A stretch of 64,000 nt of DNA, taken from positions 14,069,431 to 14,133,430 of the forward strand of contig NC_088322.1 of the NCBI RefSeq assembly GCF_910592395.1, read 5' to 3'. The stretch's first letter is position 1; each line of letters begins with the position of its first letter. The position numbers and the translations under genes are program-made. Below, piece by piece: positions 35,235 to 47,200 of this stretch. A model generated the notes under the pieces. That model was not told the DNA's origin and searched no databases. It worked only from the letters and a program-made list of their open reading frames with translations. The DNA is from Lineus longissimus. Lineage: Eukaryota > Nemertea > Pilidiophora > Heteronemertea > Lineidae.

Positions 35235-38200
35235 GTAAATATCCCAAGTTCAACAGTTCTGATAAAGAAAACTTCTATGTACATGTATACTGGTGGTGCT
35301 ACACCTTTCTGTGTTTGACCTTCATTTTAAGAGGGAAAATCTAAGGTCATAAAACTGTGGTATTCATGAATTGAGCTTCCACTGACATAGCAACCAAGGC
35401 AGATCATTTTGGGCTCTCAGCTGAGTGATAGGCCTGTGGCCTGTAGTAAGGTTTGCGAACATAAGAGAGACATGTTGTGTTTTCAACATTGATCATGTTG
35501 TAGGGACCTCCTACTCTGGCTAAGTTGAGTCCAATGATATATTTGACTTTGTACCAAATTTTTATAACAACTGCCAATTTGAGTCTGTTTAGCCATAAAA
35601 AAGATAGCAATCTCCGCTGACTCGTGAAGTGTGACTCAAACTTTATGTAGGTGCAGCATTGATGGAAGCTTAACGACCAGATAGGATCGTCATTGAAGTC
35701 AAACTGAGACATCGGCAGATAAATTATGGCATGCTAACATGACTGCAGCAAAAATTGTCACGAGTCTTGCTTCTTCTTCTTCATCTGCGGTTGCTCTTGT
35801 TAGCATTTGTTGAATGCCAACCCAGTCTCACAAAGCTGTGATAAGAGTTTTATGTGAAGGGATGCCAAGTAGGTTTTGGCGACTATAGTCGGTATCGGGC
35901 AAATGGAGAGGATTGTCATTATCGACTAAAGTCGAGAACGGGCTTCAAAGGTAACTTGGGCTGTCTTGTCTGCGGCTAGCTATAGTAATTTCATGGCTAG
36001 AGGGTTGAACGCATCTTCTTATCATTGATAAATCATTGATAAATCACTCGTTATTCTCATTCTCAGTCTTGTAAAACATGACCAAAAATATTTCCATTCA
36101 TGCGTCGCTGCAGAATTCCTGGTCGAGGATAAACGTGCTGATAAAGAGCAAGCTTGGTACAGTCTGGTGCAAAAGTTTATTACACTATCAATTGAACTGA
36201 CTGGTGGCAGGATTGTCAAGATGCCCACCATGGGTTGACGAAGGCCAGCTTGGGCTTACATTTGTACTTCTTTCCTATGAGTTGGCCATATCGAATACAG
36301 TCCTCATTTTCCTATTGAGGCTATGGACTTTGGCTGTACAGAATACAAACTTTTTCTTCGATGATGTCATGATGAGCAATCTCATGTACCTTTCATTATC
36401 TTTGAGGCTTTTTCCAGTCAGGTAGACTTAAGTGAAAACTCTTCCGCTTGGCATTTTGCATGTATCGCCTCTTAACATGTATTTCAAAGATAGCGAAATC
36501 CTCGATGGGATTGGATCCACTATCAACATGTGAAGCATCAGACTGGAAAAGTAGATAATGTGGTTCAAATCCCAGTCAAGGCAGCACTATTCTATTTAAG
36601 CCGTAAGTTATAAGCATCTCATTTCTTTATTGATTGACCTAGAAACTTCCAAAGGTTATGTTGGCTAACTTGGTGACCTTGAAACACCAAATCACTCCAT
36701 GTGAAGGTCATGATTTGACCTTGACTCACCATCTTTGGTGATGACCTTCACATGGACTGATTTGGTGTTTCAAGGTTACCAAGTCAGCCAACAACACATT
36801 GGAAGTTTCTAGGTCAAGCAATAAAGAAATGAGACGCTACCAAACATGCCTAAAGCTAACAACTTGAGCAAAATAGCACTGCCTTGACTGGGATTTGAAC
36901 CACATTATCTTCTTTCCCAGTCTGATGCTTCCGAGTTGCTGACGGATCGATTCTCATCGAGTATTTCACTATCTCTGCCACCATGAATAAATAAAGACTA
37001 TGGAATGTGAATTACTCTAAAACTGAGCCAAGATTTGAACTCCTCACACAGCCAGAATTATTTACCGTTATTTCATAAATTAGTTTACCGTTATTTTAAA
37101 CATTTGCCATTCTTTTATAGTAATACCACTCTGCTGAGTCTGGACATACCAGTAATACATCTACATGTACATGTCTGTGTACATTAGATTTCATTACCTC
37201 ATGTGCCGCACTCATGTATATATCACTCAGCTGTACATCACATGTATGTTTACACCACAAAAAGCCACTATATTCCTGTATTGATTAACTGTGTGGAGCC
37301 CTTGGCGCTGTCTCTGAATTGATGAAACAGTGTGGAATCATTACATAAGTAGTATGGCTCAGGGGATCCAGGATGGTTGGAAGGATCTAACCTTACTTAT
37401 TCAATTCATTAATCTTGTCAACTTTTTGTCATTTCAGGTACACGGCGCTCAGAAACAGTCCGTGCAGCAGAGGTGGTCCCTTTGCTCAGGGAAAGAATAG
37501 CCTTCCTTTCCGGTAAGTGCAAAGGGGCAAGTCTGCACATCAAAAGTCAAGATATGTTCATTACTTTAAAGGTCAATGCGACCCACTAAAAAGTCAAGCG
37601 ATGATTTGAAGAGATGAGTTTCATCGAGTGATGCATGAAGGCAGTTTTATTAGAATTTTGGTTTCTAAAACTCAAAATTCACTAAATGTTGGTGTTAAGA
37701 ACTTTCCGTTGACCAAAACAAATTGGACCATACGAGTGTCATTCATATCACTTGTTATTGATGTTGATTTTTAAAATGGAATTTGGAATACAGTAGAACC
37801 TCTCTTAGCGGACACCTCTCTATTAAGGAAACCCTTTCTATTAAGGACACTAGTTTTGGTCCCAAATTGGTTGTTTCCATTCAATTTGACCTCTCTAATC
37901 AGGACACCTCTCTTTTAAGGACAGCACTTGTCAGTCCCAAGGGTGTCCATAATAGAGAGGTTCTACTGTAATTTTAGTTAATCTTTTTTGGTCTTCAAGG
38001 ATTTGGCTTTCACTATTTTGTTTCATTGTGATGACTTTCAGGTGGTCGTGACCGGAGGGGTGGGCCTGTGCTAACGGTTCCTAGTCAAGCCCAGCCAGAC
38101 AAAGTGCCATACGATGACCTGAAGACGTTGATGCTGTACCTGGCCAGTGTGCCGGAGTAAGTATAGGGGGCGCTGGACACAACTAGCTACATCTAGAAGC

Positions 38201-41200
38201 CAGTCGGTCTGTTAGATTGAAAGAATGGGATATGAGCCCTAGAACACTGAGCAGTGTTGTATTGAATGTCCAGATGAGAGGGAGGAATGGGGATTTTCGG
38301 AATGCCAAGATGAGCCAAATATTGCTGTTCAGATTTGGGATAGAAACAGGATTCGGGAGGAACTGAGGATTGGATTGAATCTGGGTGTTTCTTTTCAAAG
38401 ACAGGAGATCGGGACATGTTTCCGTTTAATCTCAGTCCCACATTTTATCATCTGCTGGCCAAATCTTTTCTCATATGCAGTCGCCACCGCGGTATCCTCC
38501 TTGGTCGCCACCCTGCCTATTATGAAATATCATCTCTGCCGTCGAAAAGAATAAAGACGGCTCATGAATTTCTGCTGACATGAATGAAGCACAAGTGAAG
38601 CCAGCCAATCTGTATCGAAATACACCTACTCAGTCCATTTGGCACCAATCCCCCTCGTCCCAGGGGGCAGATGCTCTGAACAATTGGTTCATAAATCATG
38701 CAGAGTGTCAGACAATTCTTTCGAGAATAAAAAGATTTCATGGTGTTGGGTTCGTGGGGATTATTCATCGTTAGCATGTGGTGTGGTTTCTTGGGTTAGC
38801 AAGGGCGGGGAGATGATGTCATACTTGTTACTAGCATCGCTGTGAGAGACTTATTGCCGTGGTGGGTTACATGTAGGTGTTGCTGCCGTAAAAAACGTTG
38901 AAAAGTTTTGACCAACCGCTCCAATGTCAATTTCTGAGAAGACTGTATGTTATCACTATCAGACTCTTAGCACAGAGCTTTTGCCTTTGCCATTTCCCGT
39001 TGCATGATGAAGTAGGACCAGTGGCATCTGGCCATGCCTGTAGTCGATAGTGGTCTGAGAAGATGAGGGTGATCCTTCAGTGACTTGTCCAAGAGAGCTT
39101 TTATTGTCAAAATGTTAAGATGCCCTGGCCTACCATGGCTGATCAGCACATAGGCTACAAAGGTTCCCCTGGCCTACCATGGCTGATCAGCACATAGGCT
39201 ACATAGGTTCCCCTGGCCTACCATGGCTGATCAGCACATAGGCTACATAGGTTCCCATGGCCTACCATGGCTGATCAGCACATAGGCTACATAGGTTCCC
39301 CTGGCCTACCATGGCTGATCAGCACATAGGCTACATAGGTTCCCCTGGCCTACCCTACAACTTCTCGCCTTTCCCTTTTCAGTGAAGGCGTGCGAAAGGA
39401 AGGTTTTACAGTTGTGATTGATATGCGAGGTCTAACGTGGCACAGCGTCAAACCAGTGCTAAAAGTGTTACAGGTGTGTATGTTGACAACCTTCAGAATC
39501 AGTAACTGAGTGCCGGACCTTTTCAGTTCCATTCCCGATACCAGAGTCAAAATGTTATTCACTGTTTTAAGACTTCGTTTTGAATGTATGAAGGACTGTG
39601 CCTCAGTTTCATTTGGCAACCTTTTGGGGTATCAAACTCATGATGTTCCGATTTTCAAAATCAGATACCATAATAACTAATGGACCTCGTCGTCACTCTT
39701 TCCTTGTTTCAATTTCAGGAGTGCTTCCCCCAACATATACACCATGCCTACATTATAAAACCAGAGAAGTTCTGGGAAAAACAGAAAACCAGCGTTGGAA
39801 GTTCCAAGTATAAATTTGAGGTGAGGGTTGTCAAAGTGGTAACGGCGGGAAAGAGGGTATTTTATGTTGAGATTTTCTTGAGACAGGTTTTGATATCTTG
39901 ACTGAAGACAGCAAGTTTTATTTTTTGGGTATATTGCCCAGAATTCCAACCGCGAGGCCCCTGCTTTGAGCCACAACCAGCTGATATGCAGTGTATCCAA
40001 TCAAGTTGTGCGTTGAATTTAGTGCTGCCATCTATGATATTCTAATCAAGTTGGTACCATTTGTATACCTATTGACATGACCATTCATTGTGAAGCTCTC
40101 AATGAGCACTTTCTGATGGTACCATTTGTTCTGTGATGAATCCTATCATTATAATTATAGCCCCAGACTACATTAAAAACAGGAAGAGGCCTGTTCTTTC
40201 TCAAACTGTGTGTTTGCTTGTTTCCAGACCAGTATGGTAAACATTGACCAACTCCACCGCGTTGTCGACCCGTCCAATTTAACGCCAGATTTTAATGGAA
40301 CGTTAGAATATGACAATGAAGAATGGATTGACCTCAGATTGGTAAGATTTCGGCTAATTTGCTATTATCAAGTACCTTAGAAGTCTTAGAGTTACAGTTG
40401 TTCAACTTTTGTCAAATCTACTGAATGACGTGAACACTGTCTTCGTCTGTTTGCCAATGCATGTTTCCCTGTACCACTTGTGAACGTCTAAATCGCATTG
40501 ATTCATTTCATACAAGAAGTTCTGTCTTCGACATTTGCCTGGTCAACTCTCGGATATTTGACAACGATTCTCAATATTTTCCTTTTCCAGCAATTGGAAG
40601 ACTTCAGTTGGAAGGCTACAGACATGTTGGGGAAGTTTGATCATTTACAAGAGGTGATGTCGAACCCGGAAATCCCCGATAACCTCCATGGTGCTAAAAT
40701 AATGATCGAAGATCATAATCACTTAAAGGCCAAAGTGTTTAAAGCCCCCGTTGAATATATGGAGGAAGAGGGCCGAAGAATAATGCATCGGATAGGAGGA
40801 GCCAGCGGTTTATTTGATGGCAGGCCTCCCGGTAGGTGATATTAGTGCTTGCAAGTTGATGAAGCTAACTTCAGTTGTACCTGATGTGTTAATGATGCCT
40901 TTGGTGTCAACATTGCCCATGACCTGAGACAGATTGTGCTTTGAAAGTGTGACAAAAGGTGTCTCTGATATGACTACTATGACTAAGAAGAAGAAGAAGA
41001 TGATGAAACGCTTAAGATATCAGTTTGATTATCTATCCGATTTGTTTCAGGTGCAGCGAGCTGGATCGGTGTCAATCTCGACTTCCAAAGTGCCATTCCC
41101 CATATAACGTCGATCATCGACAACCTACACGCGTCCCGCCAAGGTCTCACACAACTGTGGCAGAATAGGAAGACGAAACTCGAGCAATGCTTTCAGTTGC

Positions 41201-44200
41201 GCTTATTTGAGCAGGATGTCGAGAAGGTATTGGTTCATTGTTTATAAATGACAGAAATATTTGGGGCGCTGCTACAGAGCTAAAACCTCAGAACCCTCAG
41301 GTTTTTAGGCGTATTGTGCAAAGATAACAAGAAAATGTTGACAGATGTTGTGGCTTTTCAACTTTGTGTTTGAACTCTACATCGCCGACTAACTCAAGAT
41401 CGAAAGCTGACTGCTGACCTGCACACTGCATGCCATCTATTAATATAGAGTTCAACTATAAACTACGTATGTATTTTGTGGTTAGGTCTGGCTGATACCT
41501 GTTTCCTCGGGGCTCTGAAGATTGACGCTAAAAGTGCTGATGTGCAAATTTGAAATAGCGGAGGTGAAATTGGTCAAGTCTCAGTGGAAACCTACATTGT
41601 GTGACACCTTCTGGCACTGAGTGCAAATGAGTGACGTGTTTCTGTTCTTGCCACAAGAAACAGCCGTGTCAAAGCATCTTCTGACAGGATTAGTTGGGGG
41701 ATGGGGAAGGGGTGCGGATGAATATGGGGAGTTTTGAAGTAAAACTTGAACTCTTCTTTCTTCCAGATGTTCGAATGGCTTAACCACAATAAGGAACTCT
41801 TTCTAGTCAACTATACTGATGTCGGGTTCTCACAGCAGATGGCGTTAGAATTACAGGACGACCATCATCAATTTACGGAAAATGCAATGGTGCGTAGAAA
41901 TGGAGCAAGAAATTTAGCTTGATGATAGGTTGGAGTGTAAATGTTGTGAAATAGAAGTCGAATACTTTTTTCAATCTGAATTTTTTAGCTTTGGACTCTA
42001 ATTGCATGGTAGATATCCTGTGTCTCCAGACCTTGGTAAACCTCTTTTTCAGACTTACTTAATTCCTTATCGTCCCTTTTCCTAAACCTTATTGTGCATG
42101 CAACTTATCCTGAAGCTGTGAGAAGGTGACAGTCTAGGAGAGAACCCTTAATTAGAAACTGTGGTGATTTGTGCCCGGTATGAGACGTCAACTTTCTGCG
42201 CACTGGCAATTCTGTCCTTGGGGTCTACTGGTGTAGCACTAGAGTATCATGAACTGCCTCTGAGCCACCACTATACTATCTAATTGACCAGCTGCAGTTT
42301 ACTGCAAGCACATCACATCACATCACATGCTGTTCACAGATGGCAGGTTCTCTGATTAACCCTCTAAGATGGCAAGAGCCATTGCCAGTTCAAGAGGGGG
42401 ACACAAAATTTGCCACAAATGAAAATTTTCACTATATGACATATTTCTGATTTCATTCTTGAATAACACTTGTTTCAGTGAATAATGTTCAGTCTCTTCA
42501 ATGTGTTCCTGCTTAATCCCTTATTTGGTGTGCTGAACTGTTTTATTTTATTTCCCTTCTAGCATGTAAGGATGGTAGAGTTCTCTCAACACCAGGCATC
42601 TGTATATCTTGTATCAGTTGATAACCAAATTGGACAATTCTGCCCTAGATGACATTTTAGATCCTTTAATCCCATCCTTTGTGTGTTATTGGCAAGCTTG
42701 GTTCAGAGTGAATTTCGCATGAGCATTTCCCCTCCATTTCCAGTGCAATATCAGAGTATTTGATGCATTGAATCATTTCTATGGAATTCCAATATGCAAG
42801 TTTCTGAATGTAAGCCTATTGGCCTATGTTCAGCTGGCCGACTGTACCCAACTGATCTGTGCCCGAACAGCCAGAGTTGAAGTGAAAATGTGAAAGTAGG
42901 CTTAAATGCTCATCATGCGGACTTCAGTTTGCTCTGGTGAAGAACTGAATACAGAGAAGGGAAACCGTGTTGAACAGAATGAGGAACCGGCGTTAAGATA
43001 AATGCCAGTGGCGGCGCCACAATCGATCGTACCTTCTGACGCCATGACGTCATTTTCTGGTCTGTTGACGTCGCATGAGGTCAATCACGGGAAACCATTG
43101 CGTACATTTTTGCACAGGATTTCAACAACAGAAAACGTGCCCAATAACTGGCATCGCGCATATTTTCTGCAAAATTATCTTAAGAAACTGATAGCTCAAT
43201 AGATTTAAAACAGGAAGATGCAAACGTCGCCGAAATCGGTCGAAAATAAGCGATCGTTTTCGGGCTCAGAAATAACATGATAATGCATTGGAAATGGAGA
43301 GTTTTGGGTTGATCGATTGCAGCGCCACGCGGCGGATAAATCGCGCCAGTTCCTCATTACAAATTCTATAGTCATAGAAAAGTTCTCAGAAATGATTTGC
43401 TGTGGTCTGATGGAGCTGATTAAGATATACAGATGCTTGATACAGGCCGGTGGTCTTACTTTCTTTGAATGTTGGTCTCAATGCCCTATCTATCATATCT
43501 ACAACTACCTATATTGACTGTCATCATCATTTGTATGTCTATCATCATTCGTATCAACCCACTAACCTCGTACATCTGCATGAAACAAATACTAAGCATT
43601 GTCACACGAATAACATAAGTGCCTAACTCATTTTTAGGCCAAATTGAAATTTTCTACAGAAATGGCTCCCCATAGTAAGCCGCACAATCTGGACGATATG
43701 CCCGAGTCAAACAACCAATCACATCGCAGATTTAAGTATATTCACCTTACTCAAGCATTTGACATAGGCATTTTTCTCTCTGACATTTTTGAAAATTTGA
43801 ATAGGTTTTCTTTGATTTTCTCAAAAGTACAAAAAATGAGTTACATGTAGGCACTTATGTTATTCGTGTGACGGCATTTAATCCATCGTGGGGAACTGGT
43901 TATTTGTCATTTCGATATTTTATCTATCTTGTGTTCATTTCTCGCCTTCATTTATTTTATAAATTCTACTTGACTAATATCAAGAATAAGCAATTCTTTT
44001 GTTTTTCTTGCTGATGCTTGCGTCATGCCTTCATCCAGGGCGAGAAACTTTGAACATGTTTCGGTTAAATTTACAGATCTATTGATAAAATTACGTGTAT
44101 ATAAGTGTGGTTGTAAAATGTTACACTGGCCTTGCGACATGCTTTATTTGCATGAAAAGTTGGCACGCATGTTGATTTCCCAGGAAATCATGAGCTGCCT

Positions 44201-47200
44201 TGTCTGCATGCTGTCCGAAAGCTTTAAAATCAGTTTCATTGTGTCAGATATATTGGAGTTTGAACAGAAGAATGCAGTTTTATGGCATGCAGTTTGTGGG
44301 AAAGATCTCTCCCTTTGGGAATCAAGTAAGATGAAGAAGGCACATTGAAAGTTGAGGTCTTGGTGGTTAGACATCATTTTGAGATAATAAGCCTGGGGAT
44401 TTGAGGTTATCATTGGAATAATGTAGATAATATTTTGTCAGTTCCACTCTGTTTCTTTAATTCTTATCTGTCTGATCTATTCCAGAATGTTTGTGTGAAT
44501 ATCAACCGAATCCTCGACGTGGCTCAGAAACTAAACGAGGTCGGCCACTTTGCCTCTCAGGCCATCCTAGCCTCCGCGCTCAACCTCGATCGAGAGTGGA
44601 AGAGTTTTGCCGCAGCCTTGGAGGATCGGAGCAGCGTACTCATGATGTCCGTGACATTCCACAAACGTGCAGAAGAGGTAGGAATACAGATGACTCTTTC
44701 AGCCTGTAACTTTTGATCTGAAAACCGAGGCGAATTTCTGTAAATCAGACTTTCAAAATTGGCAAACGAAAGCACAGATTTCAGCCAATTAAACTAAAAT
44801 TGATTGAAAAAGAACGTCAATGCATTGTCATATGTTTCTTTCCAGTATTTGAACCAGTTTTCTTCCTGGGGTGGTCAACTCGAAGGCCTCGAAGTACCAA
44901 GTGAGATTCCTAAACTCGAGGAAGTGATATCGACCCACCAGACAATCACGGAGAGCATCAATCAAGCATACACTGAGGTTAGTATGCCCTTCCCTCCCCT
45001 CCCTCAATGTCTGAGTGAGATTTCTAAACTCGAGGAAGTGATAACAGCAACAACTCAATGCTAATCAAACTGTCTTCATTCTAGGTCTGCCAAGATGGTA
45101 AAGTTCTCTTGGAGTATCTACAGACGCCCGTCACTCAGAACAGCAACAACTCACTCACTGCCAAAGCTGATTACTCTGAGGGCGCCGCCCATATACTTGA
45201 CGTCATCCACGAGGTGCTGGCCCATCATCGACAGCTTGAACAACAGTCGCACACCAAGAAAGTCAAGCTCCACCAGCGCCTCGGGCTTTGTCTCTTCCAA
45301 CAGGATGTGAAACAGGTAGGTGGCAGGATCTCCGCTCATAGGTTGCCATGTTGCTAGTGATCAAATTGCTGTCATATTTGAGTTGAGAGGTGAAAGTCAA
45401 GTACAGCATCACTGGCTCTCTATAGGGCTGTGAAAAAACATGGGCGGATTTGTTGTCAGTGAGTACCTCTGAAGAGAAAGTCTGTCTCAAAGTGAACTGA
45501 TTCATACAAATACTGTTCTTGACAAGTGTGGCTAAACTCCAATCGTTCGGACCAGGTCTAGGTGGAATTTTTTTTATTTTGCCTCTTGTCCAGTTAATTG
45601 TTGTCATATCTCTGCCAGGAAGGTATCTTCATGGATCGCGAAGTCCAGGTGGCCGCTCGTGAGGAAGTAAGGATGAGAATACCTTGTAAGGGGAAGCTCC
45701 CAAGATTGTTTATGAAGACTATATACCTTGTTCCTTTGAGATGTAAACCTTGCATGCTGCCGAATCCATTATTGCCTCTTTCCATGGAGTCCGTTCTTAC
45801 AGAAGGAGTTTGCTCCACGTCACACCGTCATCGCATTGACCTTTCCTTTGAGGCATAGAGCACGACCTAATGTCTGCTCCCACTGGTTCAGTGTGACCAG
45901 TGGGATCATTGTCATGATCCAAACCAGTCGACCGCGCATCTTCATTCCCAGGAATGCATCCCCCAATCAGATATCCCACATCATTCCAGATGGCTTCCTG
46001 ATCCAGCCCAATAACTGCAGCGGTGACCTAAGTGGGGAAAAGCTCAATCTGAATCAGATCTTCAAAGTATTCCTGTTTTCAAATACAAAAGCTATAACTG
46101 AAACCTATCCGGGTTGTCTTGTTTCAGGTGTTGGATTGGCTGAACAACCACGGTGATGTCTTCTTGTCCAAGAATACCTCCGTCGGGAAGAAACTATCTC
46201 GGGCCAAGGCTCTGCAGAAAAGTCATGAACAGTTCGAAAGTGTCGCTCAGGTAAGGAGAGTTTTAATGTTCTGCTCAAATTGGAGTTTTCCTCAGTTCCT
46301 GGTGGTTGAACAAGGCGATACAGTATGCTGTCAGGCTCCATGATTTCAGGCCATTTGTCAACTGGCATCGCTTCCCCCAAAGGATCAGGTTCTCATGACA
46401 TCACTCATCATCATTCAATGGGACAGCACACATCCAGTTGAATTTTTATTACCCCAGCAGCGACACCTTTCTGAGATTGGGCTGTAGCTCTATACCACGT
46501 CCAGAATCAGATGGCTCGCTGTACAGGTCAGCTTATGGTCTCGGTCAGGAGAGGGACAGTTCCCATACTGTAAAAAACTGTAAATACTTCAGGTCTCTCA
46601 GAGCCTCATGGTGGCGAGGGGGCCAGTTTACTAGATTGGCTGTGTATTTTCCCAAGATTTTGAAAGGAGTAATTCATTACGTCGACCAGATCAGAGAGAT
46701 TTCAGGAGTTTCCTCAAGTTCTCCCATTTGGGTAAAGTCAAATATTTCTTGCAGTAGTGTAGAAATTCCCTCATGTAAGGATAGATGGCAGTGCTAATCG
46801 AGCATCTGTCAGTGTAGCTCTTACAGGAGACAAGACCACAATTGATTTTTTAAGCCTTTTAGCAGTTAAATTGTCAATGTTTGACCGCGACGCATCAAAG
46901 AATGCGTCAAGTAGTGAAACTGAAATTCGGATATGATATACGGGTTAGTCTTGCGAGTAACTGGTGCGATTTAAATTGGTGATTGACCACGGAAATTTTT
47001 TTTTAAATTGACAAGTTTGACACAAGTGGACATTTTTACCCATATCGGCCATTTTCACTCTAAATTTGAACCACCAGGTTGTCGAAATTCAAAATTATTT
47101 TTTTTACCAAACAATTTCTTTATATCTGTAGACTTGCCACAGCAAATATTTTTTCAATACCTCTCCAAATATGTACTTGAGAGTAAAAAACATGCACTCG

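Larger units (their letters stand above)
41890..44485. other. TRIO intron 9
   Basis: A 2.6-kb intron with a short CACAT(C) microsatellite near 42307 and two MITE-like elements listed separately (42978-43360, 43601-43872). No nested gene was recognised. Confidence 0.5.

Noticed and set aside
39677-40000. 107-codon minus-strand frame opposite TRIO exon 5
   Set aside because: It is an antisense shadow of a conserved exon.
44025-44348. 107-codon plus-strand frame inside TRIO intron 9
   Set aside because: It does not fit between exons 9 and 10, which join directly in phase and match the family without insertion.
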